64,000 bases of DNA from Pseudomonas cuatrocienegasensis. GTDB lineage: Bacteria; Pseudomonadota; Gammaproteobacteria; Pseudomonadales; Pseudomonadaceae. Both the position numbers and the translations under genes were made by a program. Under the pieces are notes generated by a model, which worked only from the letters and a program-made list of their open reading frames with translations, was not told the origin of the DNA and did not search any database. Where the stretch lies: positions 248,001 to 312,000 of the forward strand of contig NZ_FOFP01000003.1 of assembly GCF_900110925.1 (NCBI RefSeq). The letters are read 5' to 3'. The stretch's first letter is position 1. Each line of letters starts with the position of its first letter. Positions 36,434-49,903 of the stretch are shown piece after piece.

Positions 36434-38410
36434 TTACTGAAAGCGCCCGACTTCCTGGCGCAGCGCATCCGCCAGCTCATCCAGCTCACGCGCTGTTTCC
36501 GCCAGGTTGGCAATGACCTGACGCTGCTCGTTGTTGGCCAGCGAGATACTCTGCAGGTTGCTGCTCAACGAGGTCGCCGTGCTGCTTTGCTCGCTGGTGG
36601 CGGTAGTGATGGCGGTGAACTGCTCGCCGGCCGCATTGCTCTGCTCGGCGATCTGGCGCAGCGCATCGGCGACTTTGGCATTGCGCTGCAAGCCTTCCTG
36701 CATCAAGCCGCGACCCTGCTCCATGGTGTTGATGGCACTGGTGGTTTCGCTCTGAATACTGGCGATCATGCTGGAAATTTCATCGGTCGCCTCGCGGGTG
36801 CGTCCGGCCAGGTTACGCACCTCGTCGGCGACCACAGCGAAGCCACGGCCCTGTTCACCCGCCCGCGCCGCTTCGATAGCCGCGTTGAGGGCTAGCAGAT
36901 TGGTCTGGTCGGCAATCGAGGTAATCACGCTGACAATGCCGCCGATTTCCTGAGAACGCTGGCCCAGGGTGTCAATCACCGTGGCCGTGGTGTTCAGCGA
37001 GCTGGCGATCTGCTCAAGCGCTGCCGAGGCCTCATCCATCGAGGCGCGGCCGATGCGCGTCTGCTGGGCGTTGTCGCTGGCGACCTGTTGGGTATTGCGC
37101 ATGTTATCGGCGATATCCAGCGAGGTAGCACTGAACTCTTCGACCGCGCCCGCCATGCTGGTGATCTCGCCCGACTGCTGCTCGATGCCCTCGAAAGCCC
37201 CGCGCGACAAACCGGACAGTGCCTGGGCACGGCTGCTGACGTTATGGGCCGCCTCTCGGATACGCGCGACCATGCTCGACAAGGCATCGCCCATCTGGTT
37301 GAAGTTGCGCGCCAGCTCACCGATCTCATCGTTACTGGTGATCTGCAGGCGCGCACTAAGGTCGCCGGCGCCCAGAGCCTGAGCCTGGCGCACCACATCA
37401 TCGAGCGGGCGCAACTTGCGCCGCAACAGCCAGATAACCGCGGCCACAGCGAGCAGCAGGGTTACCAGACTGCCGACTGCCAACTGGCTGCCGACATTCC
37501 AGGTTACCGCCTGGATCTCGGCCCGCGGCATGCTCGCAACCACCTGCCAGGGGCCACCAGCGAACGGCATGGCCACACTGAAGAACTCATCCTCGCCATC
37601 CTGCCAGAACGCGCCCTTGCCAGGCGTCCCCAGCACAGTGGCGAGTTGCGCAACAGCCTGCTCGGGCTGGCGGGCGCCTGCCGGAGCGACCAGCCATTGC
37701 TGCTGCTCGTTAAGCAGAGCCAGAGAACCGGTTTTGCCGATACGAAACTTGGCCAGATTGTCGAACTGCATCTGCTGCGCATCGGTGTAATCGAAACCGA
37801 CGAACAGCACGGCAAACACCCGACCGGCGCTATCGCGCACCGGCGTGTATTGGGTCATGTAGAAACGCTCGAAGAGCAAGGCGCGGCCCACATAGCCTTC
37901 ACCACCAAGCAGGCGCGCATAGGCCGGGTGGGCGTGGTCAAGCGCCGTGCCGATGGCGCGACTGCCATCGGGCTTGGTCAGCGAAGTACTGATGCGCACG
38001 AATTCGTCACCGTCGCGCACGAAGACCGTGGCCACACCGGCGGTCAATTGGCGAAACTCGTCGACCTCGGCAAAGTTGTTGTTCAGGGCGCTGCCACCCA
38101 GATACAGCGTAGGTGCCTGCAGGCTACCGACCGCGACGCGCTCAGCATTCTCAAGCCGCAGGCCACCCTGAAAGCGCCGCTCGAACAGCCCCGCCAGGCG
38201 CTGGGTACTTTCCTTCAGGCTGCCATGAAAGGTGCTGAGCTGATCCGCCAGCAGGCGCGCCTCGCTGCCCATGTGCTCTTCACGGGTGGTCAGGGTCGCA
38301 TTATTCAGCGAGCGCAGGGCGAACAGCGTGCTGGCACTGATCAAGAGAACCAGCACGACGGCCAGCGCACTGGCCAACTGCCAGGCAATGCGGGAACGGG
38401 GCGATGTCAT
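36434..38410 (-). CDS. Methyl-accepting chemotaxis protein with Cache sensor
   Basis: A 658-residue chemoreceptor. A transmembrane helix (about 9-30) is followed by a large periplasmic Cache-type domain (about 35-300; [29 protein letters not shown]), a second helix ([18 protein letters not shown]), HAMP, and a signalling domain with the hairpin tip [33 protein letters not shown] split over two conserved blocks. No C-terminal methylation-enzyme pentapeptide is seen. ATG 38410 has GGAGAG upstream. The ligand is unknown; the Cache 3/Cache 2 form suggests a small acid. Confidence 0.92.
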   Translation of the reverse strand: MTSPRSRIAWQLASALAVVLVLLISASTLFALRSLNNATLTTREEHMGSEARLLADQLSTFHGSLKESTQRLAGLFERRFQGGLRLENAERVAVGSLQAPTLYLGGSALNNNFAEVDEFRQLTAGVATVFVRDGDEFVRISTSLTKPDGSRAIGTALDHAHPAYARLLGGEGYVGRALLFERFYMTQYTPVRDSAGRVFAVLFVGFDYTDAQQMQFDNLAKFRIGKTGSLALLNEQQQWLVAPAGARQPEQAVAQLATVLGTPGKGAFWQDGEDEFFSVAMPFAGGPWQVVASMPRAEIQAVTWNVGSQLAVGSLVTLLLAVAAVIWLLRRKLRPLDDVVRQAQALGAGDLSARLQITSNDEIGELARNFNQMGDALSSMVARIREAAHNVSSRAQALSGLSRGAFEGIEQQSGEITSMAGAVEEFSATSLDIADNMRNTQQVASDNAQQTRIGRASMDEASAALEQIASSLNTTATVIDTLGQRSQEIGGIVSVITSIADQTNLLALNAAIEAARAGEQGRGFAVVADEVRNLAGRTREATDEISSMIASIQSETTSAINTMEQGRGLMQEGLQRNAKVADALRQIAEQSNAAGEQFTAITTATSEQSSTATSLSSNLQSISLANNEQRQVIANLAETARELDELADALRQEVGRFQ

Positions 38411-38575
38411 GCGTCTCTCCAGAGGCACCAGGTGGCGGATACACAGCTATAAAAGTCACGATTGACCTTGCTCAGGTCTACGGCGGGCGCTGAGAATACT
38501 TGAGCGATTTAGTGCGTCAACCAAAAAGCGCCAAATGGCCATCATACGTCGTAAATACACAAGATCTGTCGCACT

Positions 38576-39499
38576 TTATGCACCAAGTAGCGCCACATCA
38601 GGCATACCGGTTGCCACCACCTCGGCTAGCAGAAAGTCACGCAAGCGCTGATAGCGGGCCTGGTTACGGCGGGCGCGCGGCCACACTAGATAGTAGCTGG
38701 CACCGCTGCTGACTGCCTGCGCCCAAGGCAAAGCCAGGCGCCCTTGGGCCACATCCTCGGCGACCATCCACAGATCACCAATCGAGACACCATAGCCGCG
38801 CGCTGCCGCGACCATACCCAGCTCGAGGGTATCGAACACCTGGCCACCCTTGAGTGAGACCTGATCTGCCAACCCCATGCCCTGTAGCCAGCGCCGCCAA
38901 TCGCGACGGTCCGGTGTAGGGTGCAGCAGTTGCGCCGCCTGCAAGGTCTCCAGGGTCCAAGGCGTGGCCCCCAACGCCTCGGGCGCGCAGACGGGTATCA
39001 GCCATTCGGCGAACAGCAGGCAGCTTTCCCAGTGTTCAGGGAACTCGCCTTCACTGAGCAGCACTGCGCAGTCGAAGGGCTCGTGCTGGAAGTCCACGGT
39101 GTCCACGTCCATCCAGGCACTGGTCAGTTGTACCTCACTGCCATCGGGCTGTAGGCGAAAGCGCGACAGGCGCGCCAGCAACCAGCGCATGGTCAGGGTC
39201 GAGGGGGCTTTCAGGCGCAGTGTGGCGTCATCGCTGCGCAGCGTCGAGCAGGCCCGCTCCAGCGCATCGAAGCCCTCACGCAGCCCTGGCAGCAACAGCC
39301 GCGCGGGTTCAGTGAGCACCAGATTGCGCCCACGTCGCTCGAACAGGCGGCAGGAGAAGTGCTCCGCCAGGGTGCGCACATGCCGGCTCACCGCACTCTG
39401 GGTAATCGCCAACTCGTCTGCTGCACGGGTGAACGAGCTGTGCCGGGCGGCGGCCTCGAAGGCACGCAAGGCGTAAAGCGCAGGGAGCTGACGATTCAC
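38576..39499 (-). CDS. LysR-type transcriptional regulator (GcvA-like)
   Basis: A 307-residue LysR protein: winged helix at 1-65 (LRAFEAAARHSSFTRAADELAITQSAVSRHVRTL) and an effector-binding domain with FDCAVLLSEGEFPEHW, typical of the GcvA group. It is divergent from the MATE transporter, so it may control that gene and itself. The effector is unknown. Confidence 0.92.
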   Translation of the reverse strand: MNRQLPALYALRAFEAAARHSSFTRAADELAITQSAVSRHVRTLAEHFSCRLFERRGRNLVLTEPARLLLPGLREGFDALERACSTLRSDDATLRLKAPSTLTMRWLLARLSRFRLQPDGSEVQLTSAWMDVDTVDFQHEPFDCAVLLSEGEFPEHWESCLLFAEWLIPVCAPEALGATPWTLETLQAAQLLHPTPDRRDWRRWLQGMGLADQVSLKGGQVFDTLELGMVAAARGYGVSIGDLWMVAEDVAQGRLALPWAQAVSSGASYYLVWPRARRNQARYQRLRDFLLAEVVATGMPDVALLGA

Positions 39500-39512
39500 A
39501 GGCTTTCCAATA

Positions 39513-39529
39513 CATGAGTTTTAGTCATG
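39513..39529. promoter_or_regulatory. Candidate LysR operator between regulator and MATE gene
   Basis: CATGA-N7-TCATG is a perfect short palindrome 14 bp upstream of the LysR start. Its size and dyad fit a LysR-type box, but the arms are short. Confidence 0.3.
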
Positions 39530-39640
39530 CCTAGGATCGCTTTTTTCCTTTTGTGCGCCTAGGGCTTGCTCAGCAAAATAGAAGCAATGGTCGTTATCCA
39601 GAGCTATTCAAGACCGCCTATTTATTGAGCAAAACTCATC

Positions 39641-41029
39641 ATGCCATCACCCCTAAAAACGGAATTGAACGCCATCGTGTGCCTGGCCGGGCCGCTCATT
39701 GCCGCTCAACTGGCCCATGTGCTGATGGTCTTCACCGACACCCTGATGATGGGCCTGCTGGGCCCGGCCGAACTCGCTGGCGGCGGCTTGGGCGCGGCCA
39801 GTTATGCCTTCGTCTCGATCTGTTGTGTGGGCGTGATCGCGGCTGTCGGCAGCCTGGTCGCAATCCGCCATGGCGCAGGCGATACCCATGGCGTCACGCG
39901 CCTGACGCAAAACGGCCTGTGGCTGGGCATGGGCCTGGCACTGCTGGCCATGCTCGTGCTCTGGCAGCTCGAACCGCTGCTGCGCCTGGCCGGGCAGACG
40001 CCCGCCAGCGTTGCGCATGCCATGACTTTTCTCGGCACCCTGCTGTTCGCCTTGCCCGGTTACCTGATCTTTATGGCGCTGCGCGGCTTCACCAGTGCCA
40101 TCGGCCGACCAGGACCTGTGATGGCCATCAGCATCGGTGGCGCCGCAGCCAACTTCGTTCTCAACTACGCCATGATCAAAGGCTGGCTCGGCTTGCCGAC
40201 GTTGGGCTTGGCCGGTATCGGCCTGGTGACGGCCGTGGTGAGCAACGTCATGGCGGCCTTATTGGCCTGGCACGTTACACACCACCGCGCCTATGCCAGC
40301 TACCCACTGGGCCAGGGCTTTTGGCGACCACAAGCCGAGGTGTTGCGTGAGTTACTACGCCTGGGCCTAGCGATTGGCGGCACCTATGCAGTGGAGTCAG
40401 GCCTGTTCGCCTTTGCCGCGCTGTGCATGGGCGCGCTGGGCAGCACCGCGCTGGCGGCGCACCAGATCGCGATCATGTCGGTGTATGTCGCCTTTATGGT
40501 GCCGGTGGGCATTTCCTACGCCGTGACCTTTCGTATCGGCCGCCACTTCGGCGCAGGTGACCTGCAGGCTGCGCGTCAAGCCGGACGCCTGGGCATCGGC
40601 CTCGGCGCAGCCTGCATGTTCGCCTTTGCCTGCCTGTTCTGGCTCGCGCCACAGGCCGTGGTCGGGCTGTTCCTCGATGCGGATGACCCGGCTTATACCG
40701 AGATCGTGGCCCTGGCCGTTGCCCTGCTGGCGATCGCTGCCTGGTTCGAGCTATTCGACGGCATTCAGACCATCGCCATGGGGGCGATCCGCGGTCTCAA
40801 GGATGCCCGCACGACCTTCCTGGTGGGGCTCGCCTGCTACTGGCTGATCGGTGCACCGCTGGCCTGGTACCTGGCATTCCCTTTTGGCTGGGGTGCAGCA
40901 GGCGTCTGGTGGGGCCTGGCAGGTGGCCTGGCCTGCGCCGCAATCGGCCTGACCCTGGGATTTGAGGGCAAGACCGCGCGACTGCTGCGTACCCGGCCTA
41001 CAGGCCGCCTACAACCGGTCCATGGCTGA
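39641..41029 (+). CDS. MATE family multidrug efflux transporter (NorM type)
   Basis: A 462-residue twelve-helix exporter of the NorM branch. It starts MPSPLKTELNAIVCLAGPLIAAQLAHVLM and carries the pore block VMVFTDTLMMGLLGPAELAGGGLG, including the conserved acidic residue. Members export cationic drugs in exchange for Na+ or H+. The ATG follows a divergent LysR gene. Confidence 0.93.
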   Translation: MPSPLKTELNAIVCLAGPLIAAQLAHVLMVFTDTLMMGLLGPAELAGGGLGAASYAFVSICCVGVIAAVGSLVAIRHGAGDTHGVTRLTQNGLWLGMGLALLAMLVLWQLEPLLRLAGQTPASVAHAMTFLGTLLFALPGYLIFMALRGFTSAIGRPGPVMAISIGGAAANFVLNYAMIKGWLGLPTLGLAGIGLVTAVVSNVMAALLAWHVTHHRAYASYPLGQGFWRPQAEVLRELLRLGLAIGGTYAVESGLFAFAALCMGALGSTALAAHQIAIMSVYVAFMVPVGISYAVTFRIGRHFGAGDLQAARQAGRLGIGLGAACMFAFACLFWLAPQAVVGLFLDADDPAYTEIVALAVALLAIAAWFELFDGIQTIAMGAIRGLKDARTTFLVGLACYWLIGAPLAWYLAFPFGWGAAGVWWGLAGGLACAAIGLTLGFEGKTARLLRTRPTGRLQPVHG

Positions 41030-41031
41030 TT

Positions 41032-42705
41032 TCACACACCCGGCGGGCTGAGCAGCGCCTGGCGCGCGCCGAACACCAAAAAGCGCGCCAGCTCGCTGAG
41101 TGCCAGCGCCTGGCTGATCAGGTAGCCCTGCACCTGGTCGCAACCGTACTGGCGCAGCAGGGCCAACTGGCTGGCGCTCTCCACACCCTCGGCCACCACC
41201 TGCAGATTGAGGTTATGCGCCAGGTTGATCATGGCGCGCACCAACTGGCGGTTGTCTTCCCGCTCATCCATGCCGCCGACGAAGCTCTTGTCGATCTTCA
41301 GCAAGGCAATGGGCAGGCTGTGCAGGTGCACGAACGAGGAGAACCCCGTGCCGAAATCGTCCAGGGAAAAACGCACACCCAACTGCCCCAGTGCCGCCAT
41401 GGTCTGCTGCACCTGTTCGCTGCGGCGCATCACGGCGGTTTCCGTCAGCTCGAACTCCAGCCAGCGCGCATCGACGCCGCGCTCGCGAATCAGCCGACTC
41501 AGGGTCGAGAGCAACTGGCTGTCCTGAAACTGACGAAACGACAGGTTGACCGCCATGTGCAAGGGCGCCAGGCCACGCCCGCGCAGCCACTGCATATCCC
41601 GCAGAGCACGGGCCATGACCCAATAGCCCAGCGGCACGATCAGCCCGCTCTCCTCCGCCAGCGGTACGAACTCGCTAGGCGCCAGTAGCCCGCGCTGTGG
41701 GTGCTGCCAGCGCACCAGCGCCTCCAGGCCAAGAATCTGCCCGCTCTTGAGGCACAAGCGCGGCTGATAATGCAGCACCAACTCGTCACGACGTAGCGCC
41801 CGGCGTAGCTCGCCCTCCAGATCAGCCTGGCTGCGTGCGCCGCGGTTGAGACGTTCATCATAGATATGGAAGGTGCAACCCTGCTGGGTCTTGGCCTGTT
41901 GCATGGCGATATGTGCATGCCACATCAGCGGGTCAGCCTGCAGGTGATCACCGGCATGCGCCAGGCCCAGACTGCAACCCAGCAACAGGCTTTCGCCATC
42001 GACCCAGTAGGGCTCACTCAGGGCATCGGTGATGCGCTCAGCGAGGAAGGCGAGACGCGCCGGATTACGCCGCACATCCAGCAGCAGGGCAAACTCGTCG
42101 CTGCCCAGCCGGGCGATCTGTTCATGAGGCTGCAACAGCGCCTTCAGCCGCGCCACCACCTGCAGAATCAGGCGGTCACCGGCCTGGTAGCCGAGGGCAT
42201 CATTGGCGTGGCGAAAGTTGTCCAGGTCCAGATGCCCCAGAACCAGCCCACGCCCCGCGTCCTGAGCCAGACGGGCCGCCAGCAAAGCCTGAAAGCCTTG
42301 CCGGTTGGCGATACCGGTGAGCGCATCCTGCTCGGCCAGGCGGGTGAGACTGCCGCGCAGGCTGCGCTGCTCGCGGGCGTAGCGCAGGCAACGACGCAAC
42401 ACCTCGGGGGTTAATTGGTCGAGCACCAGCCAATCGCAGACACCTGCAGGCTCCTCCTGGGGGGCGTGCTCAAGCAACAGGATGGCCGGCAGGGCGCATT
42501 CGCCTGCAGCCGGGCACTGCGCCTCGGTGGTCAACAGCAGACCACTGTGGTGTTCGTCGAACAAGGCGCTGGCCGCCTCCCAGGAAGGCGCGGTGATCAG
42601 CGCAAAGGCATTGTCCATGCCGGCCAGACAGTCTCGTAACGCGGCCAGCCATACCGGTGTTTCGGCCAGAAGTAGCAACTGCAAGGGTTCGATACGCGCG
42701 GACAA
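41032..42705 (-). CDS. GGDEF-EAL domain protein, ProE-like c-di-GMP phosphodiesterase
   Basis: A 557-residue cytoplasmic protein. Residues about 1-120 resemble a degenerate receiver domain. The GGDEF domain (about 125-290) has the degenerate motif RLGSDEFALLL. The EAL domain (about 305-545) retains LEALVRW, VNLSFRQF, ELTETA, DDFGTGFSSF, KIDKSFV and AEGVE, so c-di-GMP hydrolysis is likely. GGGGAGG lies directly before a TTG at 42705 (SARIEPLQLLLLAE), preferred over GTG 42723, which lacks a ribosome site. Confidence 0.9.
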   Translation of the reverse strand: MSARIEPLQLLLLAETPVWLAALRDCLAGMDNAFALITAPSWEAASALFDEHHSGLLLTTEAQCPAAGECALPAILLLEHAPQEEPAGVCDWLVLDQLTPEVLRRCLRYAREQRSLRGSLTRLAEQDALTGIANRQGFQALLAARLAQDAGRGLVLGHLDLDNFRHANDALGYQAGDRLILQVVARLKALLQPHEQIARLGSDEFALLLDVRRNPARLAFLAERITDALSEPYWVDGESLLLGCSLGLAHAGDHLQADPLMWHAHIAMQQAKTQQGCTFHIYDERLNRGARSQADLEGELRRALRRDELVLHYQPRLCLKSGQILGLEALVRWQHPQRGLLAPSEFVPLAEESGLIVPLGYWVMARALRDMQWLRGRGLAPLHMAVNLSFRQFQDSQLLSTLSRLIRERGVDARWLEFELTETAVMRRSEQVQQTMAALGQLGVRFSLDDFGTGFSSFVHLHSLPIALLKIDKSFVGGMDEREDNRQLVRAMINLAHNLNLQVVAEGVESASQLALLRQYGCDQVQGYLISQALALSELARFLVFGARQALLSPPGV

Positions 42706-42960
42706 ACAACCTCCCCAAGCCACAAGAAATGGATGAGCAATGCCACCCTGCTGCGCCGTAGACGGCGTCTAATACTGCACATCCCTGTGGTGCTGGTCGG
42801 ACCGCAAAGCCGACGAACGGCAGCAGGTTACTGCATTCTCCAGATTAACCAAGCCTGGCCTAGCGCCAGCACGTGTTCTACAGCACAGTTTCAGGGAGTC
42901 GCGGCACAGCCGGCCATGCCTGCTAAAATGCCGACCCCCTTCTTCAGGTGAACCGACCCC

Positions 42961-44970
42961 ATGTCCCGACTGAACCCCCGGCAACAGGAAGCCGTGAACT
43001 ATGTCGGCGGCCCGCTCCTGGTGCTCGCCGGTGCCGGCTCCGGCAAGACCAGCGTAATCACCCGCAAGATCGCTCATCTGGTGAAGAACTGTGGCATCCA
43101 GGCGCGCCATATCGTCGCGATGACCTTTACCAACAAGGCCGCCCGGGAGATGAAGGAGCGCGTCGGCACCTTGCTCAAGGGCGCCGAGGCCCGCGGCCTC
43201 ACTGTGTCGACCTTCCACAACCTGGGCATGAACATCATCCGCAAGGAATACGCAGCGCTGGGCTACAAGCCGGGTTTCTCGATCTTCGACGAGGGCGATA
43301 TCAAGGCGCTGCTCAGTGACATCATGCAGAAGGAGTACGCCGGCGACGACGGCGCGGACGAGATCAAGGGTTACATCGGCAGCTGGAAAAACGACCTGAT
43401 TCTGCCCGACGAGGCCCTGGCCAGCGCGCGCAACCCCAAGGAGCAGACCGCCGCCATCGTCTACCTGCACTACCAGCGCACGCTCAAAGCGTACAACGCA
43501 GTGGACTTCGACGACCTGATCCTGATGCCGGTGAAGCTGTTTCAGGACAATCCGGACATCCTGGAAAAATGGCAGAACCGCATCCGCTACCTGCTGGTCG
43601 ACGAATACCAGGACACCAACGCCAGCCAGTACCTGCTGGTGAAACTGCTGGTGGGCATGCGCAACCAGTTCACCGTGGTCGGTGACGATGACCAGTCGAT
43701 CTACGCCTGGCGCGGCGCGCGCCCGGAAAACCTGATGTTGCTCAAAGAGGACTACCCCTCACTCAAGGTGGTGATGCTCGAGCAGAACTACCGCTCCACC
43801 AGCCGCATCCTCAAATGCGCCAACATCCTCATCGCCAACAACCCCCACGTATTCGAGAAGCAGCTCTGGTCGGAGATGGGCGTGGGCGACGAGATCCGCG
43901 TGATCCGCACCCGCAACGAAGACGCCGAGTGCGAGCGCGTGGCCCTGGAAATCCTCACCGAGCACCTGCGCACCGAGCGCCCTTACAGCGATTACGCGAT
44001 CCTCTACCGCGGCAACTACCAGGCCAAGCTGATGGAGCTGAAGCTGCAGCACCACCAGATTCCCTATCGCCTGAGTGGCGGCACCAGCTTCTTCGCCCGC
44101 CAGGAGGTGAAGGACCTGATGAGTTACTTCCGCCTGCTGGTCAACCCGGACGACGACAATGCCTTTTTGCGGGTGATCAATGTGCCGCGCCGCGAGATCG
44201 GCTCGACCACCCTGGAAAAGCTCGGCAACTACGCCACCGAGCGCAAGATCAGCATGTACGCCGCCACCGATGAGATCGGCCTGGGTGAACACCTCGACAG
44301 CCGCTACACCGAGCGCCTGGCGCGCTTTAAACGCTGGATGGACGGCGTGCGCCAGCAGTGTGCGCAGAACGACCCGATTGCCGCGATCCGCAGCATGGTG
44401 ATGGACATTGACTACGAGAACTGGCTACGGCAGAACGCCTCCAACGACAAGGTCGCCGATGCGCGCATGGGCAATGTGTGGTTCCTCGTCGACGCGCTGA
44501 AGAACACCCTGGAGCGCGACGAAGACGGCGACATGACCATCGAAGACGCCATCGGCAAGCTGGTGCTGCGCGACATGCTTGAACGCCAGCAGGAGGAGGA
44601 AGACGGCGCCGAGGGCGTGCAGATGATGACCATGCACGCCTCCAAAGGCCTGGAGTTTCCCTCGGTGTATATCATCGGTTTCGAGGAGGAAATCCTCCCG
44701 CACCGCTCCAGCATCGAGGCTGACACCATCGAAGAGGAGCGGCGCCTGGCCTATGTCGGCATCACCCGTGCCAAGCGCAACCTGGCGCTGACCTTCGCCG
44801 CCAAACGCAAGCAATACGGCGAAATCATCGACTGCTCGCCGAGCCGCTTCCTCAACGAACTGCCGCCCGAAGACCTGGTCTGGGAAGGTATGGAAGACGC
44901 CCCGGTGGAGGTCAAAGCCGCCCGTGGTAACGACGCCCTGGCGAATATGCGCGCCCTGCTCAAGCGCTGA
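42961..44970 (+). CDS. rep: ATP-dependent DNA helicase Rep
   Basis: A 669-residue UvrD/Rep superfamily 1A 3'-5' helicase. Motif I is GAGSGKTSVITRKIAHL; VDEYQDTN, GDDDQSIYAWRGA, NYRSTSRIL, MTMHASKGLEF and the final YVGITRAKRNL are intact. Rep clears proteins and restarts stalled forks. Start MSRLNPRQQEAVNYV follows CAGGTG. Confidence 0.97.
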   Translation: MSRLNPRQQEAVNYVGGPLLVLAGAGSGKTSVITRKIAHLVKNCGIQARHIVAMTFTNKAAREMKERVGTLLKGAEARGLTVSTFHNLGMNIIRKEYAALGYKPGFSIFDEGDIKALLSDIMQKEYAGDDGADEIKGYIGSWKNDLILPDEALASARNPKEQTAAIVYLHYQRTLKAYNAVDFDDLILMPVKLFQDNPDILEKWQNRIRYLLVDEYQDTNASQYLLVKLLVGMRNQFTVVGDDDQSIYAWRGARPENLMLLKEDYPSLKVVMLEQNYRSTSRILKCANILIANNPHVFEKQLWSEMGVGDEIRVIRTRNEDAECERVALEILTEHLRTERPYSDYAILYRGNYQAKLMELKLQHHQIPYRLSGGTSFFARQEVKDLMSYFRLLVNPDDDNAFLRVINVPRREIGSTTLEKLGNYATERKISMYAATDEIGLGEHLDSRYTERLARFKRWMDGVRQQCAQNDPIAAIRSMVMDIDYENWLRQNASNDKVADARMGNVWFLVDALKNTLERDEDGDMTIEDAIGKLVLRDMLERQQEEEDGAEGVQMMTMHASKGLEFPSVYIIGFEEEILPHRSSIEADTIEEERRLAYVGITRAKRNLALTFAAKRKQYGEIIDCSPSRFLNELPPEDLVWEGMEDAPVEVKAARGNDALANMRALLKR

Positions 44971-44994
44971 AACGCACGCAGACGAGGACCGACC

Positions 44995-45471
44995 ATGCTG
45001 ACGCTCGACCTACCTGCGGTGATCGCTGCGCTCGACGGCCAACAGCGGCTGGAGCATTACCTGGATCTCGACAGCGGCCAGGTCATCCGCCTGTCGCCTG
45101 ATGACAGCGACAGTGAGCAACGCCTCGAACTGGACAACGATCCAGCGCGCTTTGTCGCCATCGAACCCTTGGATACCGACGAGCAGGTGGCCATGCGCGC
45201 GGCATTTTTGCAGACGCTCGACGACCCTCACGCTCATCCCCTGCTCGCGGCGACGCTCAAAGGGCGCAAGCCCTTGCGCCGGTTCGACTTCGAGCTGGCC
45301 CAGTTCCCTGCTGCCGCCCAGGCCTGGCAGGCCTTCGCCGACAAGTACCGGCACACCCATGCACTCGCCTGGCTTGATGAGCTAGGGCTGGAGCCCGCCA
45401 GTCACGCGGCGACAATCGACACCCGCGGCATACCCAAGGACATCTTGCGGCGCCTGCACAAAGGCGCCTGA
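44995..45471 (+). CDS. UPF0158 family protein
   Basis: A 158-residue protein with the UPF0158 layout: LDSGQVIRLSPDD, PLDTDEQVAMRAAFL, then LKGRKPLRRFDFELAQFPAAAQAWQAF. Function is unknown. It begins 24 bp after rep and is probably co-transcribed. The 3' end is convergent with the thioredoxin-like gene by 1 bp. Confidence 0.85.
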   Translation: MLTLDLPAVIAALDGQQRLEHYLDLDSGQVIRLSPDDSDSEQRLELDNDPARFVAIEPLDTDEQVAMRAAFLQTLDDPHAHPLLAATLKGRKPLRRFDFELAQFPAAAQAWQAFADKYRHTHALAWLDELGLEPASHAATIDTRGIPKDILRRLHKGA

Positions 45472-45472
45472 C

Positions 45473-48583
<3,111 letters not shown>

Positions 48584-48654
48584 GCCGGTATTCCCTGAAA
48601 CCCAGTGTCGAACAGCTTGGACTGCGCTCAGTGCGGTTTTGCTGCACCCACGAA

Positions 48655-48676
48655 AAAGCCGCCCGAAGGCGGCTTT
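48655..48676 (-). terminator. Terminator of the cytochrome c5 gene
   Basis: On the minus strand, AAAGCCGCC-TTCG-GGCGGCTTT is followed by TTCG. It forms a 9-bp stem with a stable UUCG tetraloop, 18 bp after the stop. Confidence 0.85.
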
Positions 48677-48693
48677 ATTCCAGCGATGCCGGC

Positions 48694-49116
48694 TTACAGG
48701 CCAGACATTTTCTGGATGGCTGCGCGCAGCTCGTCATCCGAGCAATCGGCACAGGTGCCCTTCGGCGGCATGGCATTGATGCCGGAGATGGCCTTGGCCA
48801 GGATGCCATCGAGGCCGCCCTGGCTGTCTGCACGCTCTTTCCACGCGGCGGTGTCACCAATTTTCGGTGCACCCAGGATGCCTGGGGTATGGCAGGCGCC
48901 GCAGTGCTTGGCAATGATGTCATCAGGGGTGCGTGCGCCACCGCCAGCGGAAGCCGCAACGGTGCCCACGCCTTTGCATTCCTGACCCATCACACAGACT
49001 TCACCGACCGGCTTGAGGCGCTCGGCGATGGCTTCATCGGTCGTGGCCTGAGCAGTCACTGCCCACAGGGCCAGTACGGCAGCTGGTACTGCCAGCATTT
49101 TCTTCATCAGATTCAC
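48694..49116 (-). CDS. Cytochrome c5 (CycB type)
   Basis: A 140-residue exported c-type cytochrome. A signal peptide (residues 1 to about 24, ending TAQA) is followed by the haem site CGACH and the distal Met in NAMPPKG; the CADC segment fits a c5 disulfide. It carries electrons in the periplasm. The GTG at 49116 has AGAGG 7 bp upstream; ATG three codons later is possible. Confidence 0.9.
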   Translation of the reverse strand: MNLMKKMLAVPAAVLALWAVTAQATTDEAIAERLKPVGEVCVMGQECKGVGTVAASAGGGARTPDDIIAKHCGACHTPGILGAPKIGDTAAWKERADSQGGLDGILAKAISGINAMPPKGTCADCSDDELRAAIQKMSGL

Positions 49117-49296
49117 GGTACACCCTCTTCGTGGCTAGTCACGCCCGCGGCCACGGTTTCGCGAGCGGGCGTCAGTATAACGGCAAGCCGCCCCGGCCGA
49201 AACAACCCTGTTGTCGCAGGGGGATTGGCAGGATCGACCGGCTCGGCATGCCCCCGCTCTGTGGGCAGGGCTTGTCCGAAGCCTGGAGTTTGCGCA

Positions 49297-49845
49297 TCAG
49301 AAATTCGCAGGCGTAGTCGCACTGATCAACTTGGCCGGCACATCGAACGGATTGCGAAAACGATGCGGCTTGGCACTTTCAAAATAGTAGCTGTCGCCGC
49401 TCTCCAGCACATACACCTCACCGGCCACGGTCAGTTCCAGCTTGCCGTCGACCAGCATGCCGGCCTCTTCGCCTTCGTGGGTGAGCATCTCGTCACCGGT
49501 GTCGGCACCGGGTGGATAGGTTTCCGAGAGAAAGGCGATGGCCCGCGAGGGGTGCGCCTTGCCGACCAGCTTCATGGTCACGGCACCATCGGAGATGTCG
49601 ATCAGTTCGCTGGCTTTGTAGACCACCTGGGTCGGGTTGTCCTGCTCCAACTCAAGGGAGAAGAATTCCACCAGGGACATGGGAATGCCGGCCAGAACCT
49701 TTTTCAGCGAGCTGATCGAGGGGCTTACGCTGTTCTTCTCGATCATCGAAATAGTGCTGTTGGTGACGCCCGCCCGCTTGGCGAGTTCACGCTGGGAAAG
49801 GCCTTTGAGTTTGCGAATGGATTGCAGTCGAACACCGACGTCCAA
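49297..49845 (-). CDS. pauR: XRE-cupin transcriptional regulator PauR
   Basis: A 182-residue regulator. The helix-turn-helix (1-60) reads LRSIRKLKGLSQ-type sequence with SQRELAKRAGVTNSTISMIEKN. The cupin domain (about 100-178) contains HEGEEAGMLVDGKLELTVAGE. It matches PauR, the repressor of putrescine and cadaverine catabolism in P. aeruginosa, and lies by dadX as there. A perfect inverted repeat upstream may be its operator. Confidence 0.88.
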   Translation of the reverse strand: MDVGVRLQSIRKLKGLSQRELAKRAGVTNSTISMIEKNSVSPSISSLKKVLAGIPMSLVEFFSLELEQDNPTQVVYKASELIDISDGAVTMKLVGKAHPSRAIAFLSETYPPGADTGDEMLTHEGEEAGMLVDGKLELTVAGEVYVLESGDSYYFESAKPHRFRNPFDVPAKLISATTPANF

Positions 49846-49903
49846 TGCTGGAGTCCCCCTGGGGAAGATACGGATAAAGTGGCCGTATCATGGCAACAGC
49901 GTT

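Noticed and set aside
37088..38452. 454-codon open frame opposite the chemoreceptor
   Set aside because: The minus strand encodes an intact chemoreceptor with conserved motifs.
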